DNA of 64,000 bases from Paracoccus sp. (in: a-proteobacteria) (GCF_030538655.1 NZ_JAUNTO010000001.1:270809-334808); one strand, 5' to 3'; positions 7,928 through 16,616 are shown, numbered from the stretch's first letter. Made by a program: numbers and translations. Notes: a model not told the origin generated them from the sequence alone.

Positions 7928-9316
7928 ATGACAGGCCGTATCCTTATCGTGGACGGATTGGCAACGAACCGCCTTGTGCTCAAGGGGCGGTTGACGCCTG
8001 CCAGCTATGACATCGCTACCGCCGCCACTCTGCCCGAGGCGATGGCGCGGCTGCGTGCCTTCGCGCCCGATCTGGTCATTGTGGGCGAGGCGGTGCCGGA
8101 CCATGATTGCGCCGCGATCTGCGCGATGATCCGTGACGATTGCGGTCAGGACGGGGCGGCGATCATCGCGCTGTGCCCGACCGATCAGCGACTGGCGGTG
8201 ATGCGGGCCGGCGCCTCGGCGGTGCTGGAACCGCGCGGGGATGCGCTGCTGTTGCTGGCGCGCATCCGCGGCCTGCTGCGCAACAGTGCCAGCGTCGATC
8301 TGCCACGCGCCTTTGCCGAATCGCAGGTGCCGTTTCAGCATGGCCGCACAGCAGGCAGGTTGCCGCATATCGTGCTGGTGGCGGAAACGCCCTCGCAGGC
8401 TCTGGGCTGGAAACATGCGCTGTCGCAGCGCCTGCGCTATCGCTTTTCGGTGCAGGATGCGGGGCAGGCTCTGGCCTCGGTCGCGCGGGGCGAGGCGGGC
8501 GACCTGTATCTGATCGCCGCCGACCTTGACCAGCGTAGCGAGGGGCTGCGCCTGCTGTCGGAACTGCGCTCGCGCGTCGCGTCACGCGATGCGGCCTTTG
8601 TGATCGCCGCCCCCCCTGATCGGCCGGAAATGGCCGCCATCGCGCTGGATCTGGGCGCGGGCGAAACGCTGGGGCCTGATCTGGCCACCCCCGAGATGAT
8701 CGAGATGACCGTGCTGGCGCTGCGCGAACAGATCGTGCGCAAACGCCACGCCGACGAACGCCGGGCCGAGGCGCGTCAAAGCATCGCCTGGTCGCTGGTC
8801 GATCCGCTGACCAGTCTCTATAACCGCCGCTTCGCCCTGCCCCGGCTGCGCCAGATGATCGCCGAAACACAGGCGCGCGGCGGCGAATGTGCCCTTCTGG
8901 CCCTGGATGTGGACCGCTTCAAGCAGATCAACGACCAGCACGGCCACGCCGCCGGAGACGCGGTTCTGGCCGAAATCGCCGCCCGGATTCAATCGGTTGC
9001 CGGTCCGGTCGGCCCCGTCGCGCGCTTTGGCGGTGAAGAATTTCTGGTGCTGCTGCCCGACACCGCCGCACCTCAGGCCACCCGCTGCGCCGAAGCCATC
9101 CGCCACGCCGTCATGTCCACCCCGATCCCCCTGCCACGGGCTGCGGACAGCCGGGCGCTGTTCGTCACCGTCTCGATCGGCGTAGCGACCTTTGGCGCGC
9201 ACCCCGGTCAAACCGACGCCGAGCATGAAACCGATTCGCTGCTGGAACGTGCCGATCAGGCAATGCGCGCGGCCAAATCCGGCGGGCGCAACCGCTGTAT
9301 GCTGGCCGCCGCCTGA
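7928..9316 (+). CDS. pleD: PleD-like diguanylate cyclase with degenerate receiver domain
   Basis: PleD proteins carry receiver-receiver-GGDEF domains; phosphorylation at Asp53 of the first receiver drives dimerisation and c-di-GMP synthesis. This 462-aa protein has the same layout (receivers about 1-120 and 140-260, GGDEF 290-460). The position equivalent to Asp53 is Gly53 (VIVGEAVPD) and the acidic pair VDD near the N-terminus is VDG, so classical phospho-activation should not work. The cyclase site GGEEF is intact at residues 368-372, but the RxxD inhibitory site before it is lost (AGPVGPVARF). The predicted result is a cyclase without the usual phospho-control and product inhibition. The start at 7928 is chosen by alignment to the PleD N-terminus. 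The usual neighbour divK is absent. Confidence 0.85.
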   Translation: MTGRILIVDGLATNRLVLKGRLTPASYDIATAATLPEAMARLRAFAPDLVIVGEAVPDHDCAAICAMIRDDCGQDGAAIIALCPTDQRLAVMRAGASAVLEPRGDALLLLARIRGLLRNSASVDLPRAFAESQVPFQHGRTAGRLPHIVLVAETPSQALGWKHALSQRLRYRFSVQDAGQALASVARGEAGDLYLIAADLDQRSEGLRLLSELRSRVASRDAAFVIAAPPDRPEMAAIALDLGAGETLGPDLATPEMIEMTVLALREQIVRKRHADERRAEARQSIAWSLVDPLTSLYNRRFALPRLRQMIAETQARGGECALLALDVDRFKQINDQHGHAAGDAVLAEIAARIQSVAGPVGPVARFGGEEFLVLLPDTAAPQATRCAEAIRHAVMSTPIPLPRAADSRALFVTVSIGVATFGAHPGQTDAEHETDSLLERADQAMRAAKSGGRNRCMLAAA

Positions 9317-9331
9317 GCGTCTTGCAAACCC

Positions 9332-9361
9332 GTGACAATCCGCACAAGCCTGACCTATATT
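9332..9361 (+). promoter_or_regulatory. sigma70-type promoter candidate for the DUF983 gene
   Basis: GTGACA (9332-9337), an 18-base spacer and TATATT (9356-9361) lie between the PleD-like stop and the DUF983 start. A start site near 9368 would leave about 20 untranslated bases, including the AGGGA site at 9376. Confidence 0.4.
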
Positions 9362-9387
9362 GCGGCACGGTTTTCAGGGACACATAT

Positions 9388-9789
9388 ATGAGCGGACACA
9401 GCGACACCCCGGAACGGCAGACCGGCCTCGCGATGCGGCGCGGTTTCATGGGTAAATGCCCCTCATGCGGCGAGGGGCGGTTGCTGCACAGCTACCTCAA
9501 GGTCAATGATACCTGCCCGGCCTGCGGCGAAGCCATGCACCATCAGCGCGCCGACGACGGCCCGGCCTATCTGACCATCCTGATCGTATCGCACCTTGGC
9601 GCGCCGCTGCTGCTGTGGGTCTATATGGCGTTCCGCCCGTCGCCCATGACGATGCTGATCGGCTTCAGCCTGGCGTCGGTGGCTCTGTCGCTGCTGCTGC
9701 TGCCGCGGATCAAGGGCGCGATGGTCGGGCTGCAATGGGCGCGGCGGATGCACGGTTTCGGCACCAGTGCCGAACCCGATTCGGCATGA
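9388..9789 (+). CDS. DUF983 family membrane protein with zinc-ribbon Cys pairs
   Basis: A 133-aa protein with two CxxC pairs (CPSCGEG and CPACGEA, residues about 24-50), typical of DUF983, followed by two hydrophobic helices (YLTILIVSHLGAPLLLWVYM and LIGFSLASVALSLLLLP). The start at 9388 has AGGGA seven bases upstream; the frame extends further but without such a site. It overlaps the NUDIX gene by four bases (ATGA), so the two are co-translated. The molecular role of DUF983 is unknown; its Cys pairs suggest metal binding. Confidence 0.85.
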   Translation: MSGHSDTPERQTGLAMRRGFMGKCPSCGEGRLLHSYLKVNDTCPACGEAMHHQRADDGPAYLTILIVSHLGAPLLLWVYMAFRPSPMTMLIGFSLASVALSLLLLPRIKGAMVGLQWARRMHGFGTSAEPDSA

Positions 9790-10472
9790 CCGACACCGCC
9801 CCGCCGATCCGCGACGCGGCCACGGTGCTGCTGATCCGCCGCGATCAGGGCGCGCCCAGTGTGCTGATGGGGATGCGCGGCGCCAAGGCGGTGTTCATGC
9901 CGTCGAAATACGTCTTTCCGGGCGGCGCCGTTGATGCCGAGGATACCGCCCTGCCACTGGCCCGCCCGCTGGCCGCGCCGCATCATAACCGCCTGCTGGC
10001 CGAGCCACGTGACAACGCCCCCACCAACCCTGCCGCCTTGGCCGGTGCCGCCCTGCGCGAACTGGCCGAAGAAACCGGCCTGCTGCTGGGGCGCCCCGGT
10101 GCCGGATGCGCCCTACCCGGCTTTGGCCCGGCCGGGCTGATCCCCGATGCGGGGGCGCTGCATTTCGTCTTTCGCGCCATCACTCCGCCGGGCCGCCCGC
10201 GCCGCTTTGACGCGCGCTTCTTTCTGGCCGACGCCACCGATGTCGCGGGCGATCCTGAGGATTTCAGCGCAGCCTGCGACGAACTCTCCCATCTGCACTG
10301 GGTGCCGCTTGCTCAGGCGCGGGCGCTGAACCTGCCCTTCATCACCGAAGTCGTGCTGGCCGAAGTCGCCGAGCTGATCCACAGCGCCGACCACGGCCCG
10401 CTGCCCATCCCCGACAGCGTGCCGTTTTTCGACAACCGCAGCACCAACCCGCGCTTTGCGCAAATCACCTGA
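9786..10472 (+). CDS. NUDIX hydrolase
   Basis: Hydrolyses a nucleoside diphosphate linked to another group; the substrate is unknown. The 228-aa protein has KYVFPGGAVDAED, then an insertion of about 40 residues, then the core Nudix helix AALRELAEETGLLLG, which supplies the metal-binding glutamates. This split arrangement resembles the larger NUDT19/CoA-type NUDIX proteins. Translation starts at the ATG overlapping the DUF983 stop. It converges on the enoyl-CoA hydratase gene. Confidence 0.85.
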   Translation: MTDTAPPIRDAATVLLIRRDQGAPSVLMGMRGAKAVFMPSKYVFPGGAVDAEDTALPLARPLAAPHHNRLLAEPRDNAPTNPAALAGAALRELAEETGLLLGRPGAGCALPGFGPAGLIPDAGALHFVFRAITPPGRPRRFDARFFLADATDVAGDPEDFSAACDELSHLHWVPLAQARALNLPFITEVVLAEVAELIHSADHGPLPIPDSVPFFDNRSTNPRFAQIT

Positions 10473-10499
10473 CGCCCACAGTTTCGCACGCAGGCATCT

Positions 10500-10552
10500 T
10501 CTGTCCAGAAATATCCTCGGGGGTCCGGGGGTGGAAAACCCCCGGCTTGGGG
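10500..10552. repeat. ATATCC-CGGGGG intergenic repeat with hairpin
   Basis: Lies between the converging NUDIX and enoyl-CoA hydratase genes. It begins TCTGTCCAGAAATATCC and contains a perfect hairpin CCGGGGGT (10525-10532) / ACCCCCGG (10538-10545). The same TCTxxTGTCC-AAATATCC-CGGGGG opening followed by a G/C hairpin recurs at 50754-50822, so this is a dispersed repeat unit that may double as a bidirectional transcript end. Confidence 0.6.
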
Positions 10553-10559
10553 TGCGACC

Positions 10560-11330
10560 TTACCGCCCGGTAAACCGCGCCGGGCGTTTTTCCAGAAACG
10601 CGGCCACACCTTCGCGGAAATCGGCGCTGCGGCCCGCCACGCCCTGCAATTCGGCCTCAAGCGCCATCTGAGCCTCAACCGTGTTCTGCCCCGATTCCAC
10701 CAGCGCGCGGCGGATCGCCAGATAAGCTCCGGTCGGCCCTGCGGCCAGTTGCCGGGCGCGGCGGGCGACGCCCTCGGCAAAGGCGTCGTCGGGCAAAGCT
10801 TCCCAGATCAGGCCCCAGTCGGCGGCCTGGCGCGCGCTGACAGGCTCGGCCAGCAGCATCATCCCCATGGCGCGCGCATGGCCCGCCAGCCGAGGCACCA
10901 GCCAGGTGCCGCCCGCGTCAGGGATCAGGCCGATGCGCGTAAACGCCTGAATGATCGAAGCGCTTTCCGCCGCAATCACCAGATCGGCGGCCAGCGCCAG
11001 ATTGGCCCCGGCCCCCGCCGCCACGCCGTTCAGCGCCGCGATCACCGGCGCGCGACAGCCCATCACCGCGCGCAGCATCGGCTCGTATTCCTCGCGCAGC
11101 ACCCGCCCGAAATCGGCATCCGCAGGTGCGTCGGTCAGATCCTGCCCGGAACAAAAGCCGCGCCCCGCGCCGGTCATCACCACGCAACGCACCGCTTCGG
11201 GCATATTGCTCAGCGCGGTGGTGATTTCGGTCCGCATCTGCGCGTTCAGCGCGTTCATCACCTGCGGGCGGTTCAGTGTCAGCGTGGCGATACCGTCAAC
11301 GACGGTGAACAGGATGGTCTGGAATGTCAT
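10560..11330 (-). CDS. enoyl-CoA hydratase/isomerase family protein (PaaG-like)
   Basis: A crotonase-fold enzyme acting on acyl-CoA thioesters. Visible are TLNRPQVMNALNAQM, the oxyanion-hole segments GRGFCSGQDL and NGVAAGAGANLALAADL, and IGLIPDAGGTWLVPRLAG. FCSGQDL and the Asp in LIPDAGG resemble PaaG, the ring-epoxide isomerase of phenylacetate degradation, but no other paa genes are nearby, so only the superfamily is firm. The start at 11330 (AAGGGGGAAACC upstream) gives 256 aa, the usual length. It lies downstream of ccmH on the same strand with a 64-base gap, so it may be read through from the ccm genes. Confidence 0.85.
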   Translation of the reverse strand: MTFQTILFTVVDGIATLTLNRPQVMNALNAQMRTEITTALSNMPEAVRCVVMTGAGRGFCSGQDLTDAPADADFGRVLREEYEPMLRAVMGCRAPVIAALNGVAAGAGANLALAADLVIAAESASIIQAFTRIGLIPDAGGTWLVPRLAGHARAMGMMLLAEPVSARQAADWGLIWEALPDDAFAEGVARRARQLAAGPTGAYLAIRRALVESGQNTVEAQMALEAELQGVAGRSADFREGVAAFLEKRPARFTGR

Positions 11331-11394
11331 GGTTTCCCCCTTGCTGCCGCGCATCCTGCACAGTTGCGTGCCGCCGCGCCAGCAAGACCCGGCG

Positions 11395-11868
11395 TCAGTC
11401 CTGCATCAGCCGGTCCAGTCGGGCTTTTTCCTCGTCCGTCAGTGGTGCCGGCCCGGCCCCTCCCTGTCGGCGGCGCAGGAAACCGGCGGCAAAGGCCAGC
11501 GCCACCAGCCCCATCACCGGCCCGGCCAGCCACAGCACCCAGTTGGCGCCTGTCGCACGCGGCTCGAACAAGACGAATTCGCCATAGCGCGCCGTCACCG
11601 CGTCGATCACCTGATTATCACTGTCGCCCGCAACCAGCCGTTCGCGCACATAAAGCCGCAGGTCGCGGCTGATGGCGGCATTGGAATCGTCGATGTTTTC
11701 GCCCTGACACACCGGGCAGCGCAGCTTTTGCGAGATCGCCCTCGCCCGCGTTTCCAGCACCGGATCATCCAGCACCTCATCGGGCTGCACCGCAACCGCA
11801 GGCATCGGCGCCACCGCCACAGTCACCGGCGCAAAGGCCAGCAGCGCAATCAGAACCAGCCGTTTCAT
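11395..11868 (-). CDS. ccmH: cytochrome c maturation protein CcmH
   Basis: Periplasmic thiol protein that handles apocytochrome c cysteines before heme attachment. The 157-aa product has a signal peptide (MKRLVLIALLAFAPVTVAVA), the redox motif LRCPVCQ in the context SQKLRCPVCQGENIDDSNA, and a C-terminal membrane helix (NWVLWLAGPVMGLVALAFAAGF). This is the short CcmH form with no TPR (CcmI) half. Its start overlaps the ccmF stop by four bases, so the two are coupled and form the heme lyase complex together. Confidence 0.95.
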   Translation of the reverse strand: MKRLVLIALLAFAPVTVAVAPMPAVAVQPDEVLDDPVLETRARAISQKLRCPVCQGENIDDSNAAISRDLRLYVRERLVAGDSDNQVIDAVTARYGEFVLFEPRATGANWVLWLAGPVMGLVALAFAAGFLRRRQGGAGPAPLTDEEKARLDRLMQD

Positions 11869-13835
11869 TCCGCAGGCACCCCCGTTGCAGCACGGCGCGA
11901 GTCGCGGCGCGCGCCCGCAGCCACGCGATAGCGCCGGTCAGACAAGGAAATCAGCCCGCCCAATGCCATCAGCGCCGACCCGGCCCAGATCCAGTTGGCA
12001 AAGGGTTTGATATAATAACGCACGGCCCAGCCTCCGCCCGCCTGCGCGTCACCGATCACCAGATAGATGTCGCGGAACACGCCATTGTTGATCGCCGCCT
12101 CGGTCGTGGGCATGGCCTGCACCGGATAGACGCGCTTTTCCGGGTGCAGCGTGGCGACCTGACGGCCATTGCGGGCCACATCCATCGTGGCCATGGTGGA
12201 CAGATAGTTCGGGCCTTCGACCTCATCGACCGAACGCAGGGTGATCGTGTAACCGCTCAGTTCGAACGATTCGCCGATATGGGCGACCCGGATGTTTTCG
12301 GTTTCCCATGCCATCAGCAGCGACACCCCGATAAAGGTCACGCCCAATCCGGCATGAGCCACCGCCTTGCCCCAATCGGCGCGCGGCAGCCGCGCCAGAC
12401 GCGACAGACCCGACCCGCCGGTGCGGTGGATCAGTTCGGCGCCCGCGCCAAAGATGATCCAACTGCCCAACCCGGTGCCGATCACCGCCAGTGCCGAATG
12501 CCCGGTCGAGACCGCAAACACCAGCAGCATCACCGCCGCCGTCAGCGCGAGCGCCCCCCGCAGCGGCATCAGCGCACGCCGGATGGTGGCGCGTTTCCAC
12601 GGCATGATCGCGCCCAAGGGCAGCACGATGGCCAGAACGATCATGAAGGGGGTAAAGGCCTTGTTAAAGAACGGCTCGCCCACCGACAGCTTGGCACCCC
12701 AGCCCAGTTCGGCGATCAGCGGCCAGACCGTGCCGATGAACACCACGAACGAGGCCACCGCCAACAGCACGTTGTTCAGCACCAAGGCCCCCTCGCGCGA
12801 TACCGGCGCGAACACCCCCTTGGCGGCCATCGCCTGCGCGCGCACCGAATACAGCGTCAGCGCGCCGCCCACGAACACCGCCAGAATCGCCAGAATGAAC
12901 ACGCCGCGTTCCGGGTCGCTGGCAAAGCTGTGGACCGAGGTAATCACGCCCGAGCGCACGATGAACGTGCCGATCAGCGAAAAGCCGAATGCCATGATCG
13001 CCAGCAGGATCGTCCAGCTTTTCAGCGCCTCGCGCTTTTCGACGACGATGGCGGAATGCAGCAAGGCGGCTGCCAGCAGCCACGGCATGAAGCTGGCGTT
13101 TTCGACCGGATCCCAGAACCAGAACCCGCCCCAGCCCAGTTCGTAATAGGCCCACCACGACCCAAGCGCGATGCCGATGGTCAGAAACACCCAGGCCGCC
13201 AGCGTCCACGGCCTGACCCACCGCGCCCAGGCGGCATCGACACGGCCTTCGATCAGCGCCGCGACGGCAAAGCTGAACGACATCGAAAGCCCGACATAGC
13301 CAAGGTAAAGGAACGGCGGGTGCAGCGCCAGGCCGACGTCTTGCAGCAGGGGGTTCAGGTCGCGCCCGTCAAAGGGCGGCACTTCCAGTCGCAAAAACGG
13401 GTTCGAGGTGAAGATGATAAACGCATAGAACGCCGCCCCGATCGCCGCCTGCACCGCCAGAACGCGCGCGCGCAATGCGGGCGGCAGATTGCCCCCCCAG
13501 GCCGCCGCCGCCGCACCGAACAGCGCCAGGATCAGCACCCACAGCAGCATCGAACCTTCGTGGTTCCCCCACACGCCGCTGATTTTATACAGCATCGGTT
13601 TGGCGGTATGCGAATTTTCGTAAACCAGCCTGAGCGAGAAATCCGAGGTGACAAAGGCCACGGTCAGCGCACAAAAGGAAAGCCCGGTCAGCAGGAACTG
13701 CGCCATCGCGGCGGGCCGGGCGCTGTCCATCCATGCGGTCCACCCGCGCGACGCGCCGATCATCGGCACGATCATCTGATACAGAGCCACCATAAAGGCC
13801 AAAATCAGGGCGAAATGGCCGAATTCTGCGATCAT
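11865..13835 (-). CDS. ccmF: heme lyase subunit CcmF
   Basis: Integral inner-membrane heme lyase that transfers heme from CcmE to apocytochrome c. The 656-aa protein has many hydrophobic helices and the tryptophan-rich WWD signature WGGFWFWDPVENASFMPWL. The start at MIAEFGHFALILAF (13835) is chosen because AGGGAGA precedes it; the frame runs 24 codons further upstream without support. It overlaps ccmH. Upstream, the holin and endolysin genes separate it from ccmE, an interruption of the normal ccmE-ccmF order. Confidence 0.95.
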   Translation of the reverse strand: MIAEFGHFALILAFMVALYQMIVPMIGASRGWTAWMDSARPAAMAQFLLTGLSFCALTVAFVTSDFSLRLVYENSHTAKPMLYKISGVWGNHEGSMLLWVLILALFGAAAAAWGGNLPPALRARVLAVQAAIGAAFYAFIIFTSNPFLRLEVPPFDGRDLNPLLQDVGLALHPPFLYLGYVGLSMSFSFAVAALIEGRVDAAWARWVRPWTLAAWVFLTIGIALGSWWAYYELGWGGFWFWDPVENASFMPWLLAAALLHSAIVVEKREALKSWTILLAIMAFGFSLIGTFIVRSGVITSVHSFASDPERGVFILAILAVFVGGALTLYSVRAQAMAAKGVFAPVSREGALVLNNVLLAVASFVVFIGTVWPLIAELGWGAKLSVGEPFFNKAFTPFMIVLAIVLPLGAIMPWKRATIRRALMPLRGALALTAAVMLLVFAVSTGHSALAVIGTGLGSWIIFGAGAELIHRTGGSGLSRLARLPRADWGKAVAHAGLGVTFIGVSLLMAWETENIRVAHIGESFELSGYTITLRSVDEVEGPNYLSTMATMDVARNGRQVATLHPEKRVYPVQAMPTTEAAINNGVFRDIYLVIGDAQAGGGWAVRYYIKPFANWIWAGSALMALGGLISLSDRRYRVAAGARRDSRRAATGVPAE

Positions 13836-13928
13836 GGTCGTCTCCCTTGGGCTGATGTCGACCATAAACACATGACAAAGGGGGGAACAGTCCCCCCTTT
13901 GCCGCAATGGTTCAGTTTTCTGTGTGAC

Positions 13929-14585
13929 CTATCCGCGCAGGCCGGCCGACCAGTCGCGCAGCGCGGCATTATCGGCAAAGGTATCGGCAGGCAGGCGCCA
14001 GCCTTGCGGGGGGGCGGCGGACGCAGCGCTCACAGATGCCGCCACCGGCATCACCGGATCGACCGGCGCGGTCATGGCGGCGGCCAGCGCGGCATCCAGC
14101 GCCGCCTGCCCTTCCGTGTCATGCAGGGCGACCATGCCCGCGCCGCTGGCATCCGCCGTGCCTTGCGCCCGCCCTTTGCGACCGGATCGTTCCAGCACGA
14201 CGCGATTGCGGAAATAATGCGCCTCGCGCGCGCCGAAATAAAAGCTGACAATCGCCCCCAGCAGCCACCACAGCGGTTCGGGCACCTCGGCCAGCCCCTC
14301 CATCCGCAGGCCGAATCCGGCGGGATCGACCATGGCATAGGTGAACAGGCCCAACACCCCCACCGTCATCCCCGGACGCGGCAGGCGGTTCAGCCCGTTC
14401 ACGAAACTGTCGAACCACGTCTGCGGCGCGTGCGCAAATTCCAGCCCAAGCTGTTCGATGGCGCGGGCATAGGCCTCTTCGTCCAGTTCCATCCGGCGAG
14501 TGGCGTTCTGGCGAAAGATCTCGGCCACATTCCCCGCCGCCGTGACGGTGCCCCCCAGATTCAGAAAGCGGTCGATCATGCCCAT
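13929..14585 (-). CDS. holin (3TM family), gene-transfer-agent lysis type
   Basis: Holins permeabilise the inner membrane so that the endolysin can reach the wall. The 218-aa product has a soluble N-terminus (residues 1-60), hydrophobic stretches at about 70-110 (MTVGVLGLFTYAMVDP, LWWLLGAIVSFYFGAREAHY) and an Ala/Pro-rich C-terminal tail, matching the phage 3TM-holin family. It directly follows the endolysin gene with a 10-base overlap. In Rhodobacter capsulatus an equivalent endolysin-holin pair away from the main capsid cluster releases gene transfer agent particles (established knowledge); that role here is inferred. AAAGGACC before the ATG supports this start. Confidence 0.8.
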   Translation of the reverse strand: MGMIDRFLNLGGTVTAAGNVAEIFRQNATRRMELDEEAYARAIEQLGLEFAHAPQTWFDSFVNGLNRLPRPGMTVGVLGLFTYAMVDPAGFGLRMEGLAEVPEPLWWLLGAIVSFYFGAREAHYFRNRVVLERSGRKGRAQGTADASGAGMVALHDTEGQAALDAALAAAMTAPVDPVMPVAASVSAASAAPPQGWRLPADTFADNAALRDWSAGLRG

Positions 14586-15187
14586 TTCGCGGTCCTTTCC
14601 CGGTGCTGCGCGGCGCTGAGGTGGTATTTCGGGCTGATGAACTCTTCGGCCCGCGTGATCCAGCCGCCCTTGCCGCCATCCTTGCGCCGGGCATATTTGC
14701 GGCTGGCCGGGCGATTATCGGCGATGGCGTAGTAATAGTTGCGCCGCGCGATGCCATAGGCGTCGGCCAGATGCTGTGGCGCGACCTGTGCCGCCGATTG
14801 CGCCGCCGCGATGGTGCGCGGGCCGATCACGCCGTCATCCTTGGCCGCAAAGCCCATGCGCGTCAGCAGCCGTTGCAGGATTTTCACCGCATTCGCACCG
14901 GCGTTCACCTGCATGTCGAACACGCTGGCCTGCACCGTGACCGGCAGTTCGGCCAGACGCGGACGGCGAAAATAATGTTCGACATAAACCTGAACGGCCT
15001 GCGCGCGGGTCAGCGCCCGCACGTCGCGTTCATCGACACGGCCATCGCCGTTCAGGTCCATGCCCAGACGGCGCATTGTCCCGATGGTGACGCCGTAATT
15101 CGTCGCCCCGCCGGGATCGTCGGGGTCGTTGACGTAGCCCCCTTCACGCGCGACGATTTCGGTCGCGATCTGCTCGACAGTTTTCAT
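14576..15187 (-). CDS. endolysin (glycoside hydrolase family 108), gene-transfer-agent lysis type
   Basis: Muramidase-type wall hydrolase. The N-terminal GH108 domain shows IVAREGGYVNDPDDPGGATNYGVT, with the catalytic Glu in AREGGY, and the C-terminal part (about residues 100-175) is a peptidoglycan-binding region (DMQVNAGANAVKILQRLL, GVIGPRTIAA). Inserted in the catalytic domain is a perfect EF-hand-like loop DLNGDGRVDERD, suggesting calcium binding. There is no signal peptide, consistent with holin-dependent release. The ATG at 15187 is preferred; a TTG lies four codons upstream. It sits between ccmE and ccmF and is preceded by a CtrA box, linking it to CtrA control as in gene transfer agents. 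Confidence 0.85.
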   Translation of the reverse strand: MKTVEQIATEIVAREGGYVNDPDDPGGATNYGVTIGTMRRLGMDLNGDGRVDERDVRALTRAQAVQVYVEHYFRRPRLAELPVTVQASVFDMQVNAGANAVKILQRLLTRMGFAAKDDGVIGPRTIAAAQSAAQVAPQHLADAYGIARRNYYYAIADNRPASRKYARRKDGGKGGWITRAEEFISPKYHLSAAQHRERTAKWA

Positions 15188-15231
15188 CCTTGCCCCCAAG
15201 GTTAACCAGGGGGAAAGGTCGCGCAGACGGG

Positions 15232-15246
15232 TTAACGCCGGATTAA
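15232..15246 (-). promoter_or_regulatory. CtrA-binding site, TTAA-N7-TTAA
   Basis: TTAA at 15232-15235 and TTAA at 15243-15246 are exactly seven bases apart, the consensus site of the response regulator CtrA. It lies 45-60 bases before the endolysin ATG. A further TTAA half-site is at 15202-15205. In a GC-rich genome such a pair is rare by chance, and its position before lysis genes fits CtrA control of gene transfer agent release. Confidence 0.65.
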
Positions 15247-15265
15247 GGCTTCGCGCGTTGCGAGA

Positions 15266-15724
15266 TCAGGCGTTCGGATCCTGATAGACGCCGGTTTCTT
15301 TCAGCGTGTCCATCACCTCGCGCGGCATATAGTTTTCGTCGTGCTTGGCCAGCAGGTTATCGGCCTGAAACACGCCGTCGCGGTAATAGCCCTTGGCAAT
15401 GGTTCCCTGCCCCTCGCTGAACAGATCGGGGGCCGGGTCACGCCCGACATAGGCCACCGGAATTTCCGCCAGCCCGTCGGTGATGACAAAGCGGAACTCG
15501 ACCCCGTGGCGGTCGGTGATGCTGTCTTCCTTGACCAACCCGCCAAGCTGGAAATACTCGCCCGGATCGGGCGCGTTTTCCGTCACCTGCGAGGGCGAGC
15601 GATACAGGTTGATCCCGTCGCGAAAGCCATAGCCAATCAGCCCCGCCGCCACGACCAGCGCCACGGCAGCCGCCGACATGATCTGGATACGGCGCGTTTT
15701 CTTGAGCGATTTCAACCCGGCCAT
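15266..15724 (-). CDS. ccmE: cytochrome c maturation heme chaperone CcmE
   Basis: Periplasmic, membrane-anchored heme chaperone that binds heme covalently and passes it to CcmF. The 152-aa protein has one N-terminal anchor (IMSAAAVALVVAAGLIGYGF) and an OB-fold domain. The heme-attachment histidine is in LLAKHDENYMP, with the following Tyr also conserved. AAGGGGGAAC precedes the ATG. On the minus strand it is the first ccm gene of the cluster, followed by the endolysin-holin pair and then ccmF-ccmH. Confidence 0.95.
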   Translation of the reverse strand: MAGLKSLKKTRRIQIMSAAAVALVVAAGLIGYGFRDGINLYRSPSQVTENAPDPGEYFQLGGLVKEDSITDRHGVEFRFVITDGLAEIPVAYVGRDPAPDLFSEGQGTIAKGYYRDGVFQADNLLAKHDENYMPREVMDTLKETGVYQDPNA

Positions 15725-15739
15725 GGGTTCCCCCTTTGA

Positions 15740-16552
15740 TTAAGCGGCCTCAAAGCGGATCGGGCGGCGCAGGAATTGCGTGGCCTTGCCCGACACCCGC
15801 ACAGGGTCGCCGGTGGTCAGATATTTCGATTCCGTGCCCGGTCCGATGAACTCGGGCCTGCGGGTAAGATAGTCAGCCAGGCTTTCGGCAACCAGCCCCG
15901 CCTGACTGAAAACCTTGACCTGCGACCCTAAGGCGCGCTGGAAGGCATTCTGCACCAGCGGGTAATGGGTGCAGCCCAAAACCGCCGCCTCGGGGTGGGG
16001 CATCCGGCGCAGCAGCGCCTCGACATGGCTGGCGACCAGCGCCTCGGCCAGAATTTCGTCACCCATTTCAATGGCATCGACGACACCACCGCAAGGCTGC
16101 GCCTCGACATCGACGCCCACGGCGCGAAAGGCCAGTTCGCGCTGAAAGGCCCGGCTGGCGACCGTGGCCGGGGTCGCGAACAGCGCGACATTGTTCACCG
16201 CCACCCGCCGGGGCGGCGAATTGTCGCCCCATGCGCGTTCGGTCAGCGCCTCGATCATCGGAACAAAGACGCCCAGCACCCGCTTGCCCTCGGGCAACCA
16301 TGTTTCCTGCATCCGGCGCAGCGCGGCGGCGCTGGCGGTGTTGCAGGCAAGGATCACCAGATCGCAGCCCTCGGCCCACAGCCGTTCGGTGGCGGCGGTC
16401 GTCAGATCAAAGATGTCGTCTGGCGTGCGCACGCCGTAAGGCGCATGGGCGTTGTCGCCCAGATAGACCAGCGGCAGATCAGGCAACCGGGCCGCGATGG
16501 CCTGATGCACCGTCAGACCACCCAGACCGGAATCGAAAACACCAACCGCCAT
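15740..16552 (-). CDS. murI: glutamate racemase
   Basis: Interconverts L- and D-glutamate to supply D-glutamate for peptidoglycan. The 270-aa protein contains [12 protein letters not shown], the first catalytic cysteine in [13 protein letters not shown], and the second in [10 protein letters not shown]. Length is normal. An AGGGGG ribosome-binding site precedes the ATG. It lies just upstream of ccmE on the same strand with a 15-base gap, so the two may be cotranscribed. Confidence 0.95.
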   Translation of the reverse strand: MAVGVFDSGLGGLTVHQAIAARLPDLPLVYLGDNAHAPYGVRTPDDIFDLTTAATERLWAEGCDLVILACNTASAAALRRMQETWLPEGKRVLGVFVPMIEALTERAWGDNSPPRRVAVNNVALFATPATVASRAFQRELAFRAVGVDVEAQPCGGVVDAIEMGDEILAEALVASHVEALLRRMPHPEAAVLGCTHYPLVQNAFQRALGSQVKVFSQAGLVAESLADYLTRRPEFIGPGTESKYLTTGDPVRVSGKATQFLRRPIRFEAA

Positions 16553-16616
16553 GCAGAAATCCCCCTTCGCGCGCCGCAGTCATAGCGCCGCCGCGCGCGA
16601 AGGGAAATGACCTAAG

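Noticed and set aside
12144-14732. 862-codon plus-strand frame opposite ccmF and the holin
   Set aside because: Shadow of ccmF-holin; low-complexity Arg/Gln/His sequence and no start signal.
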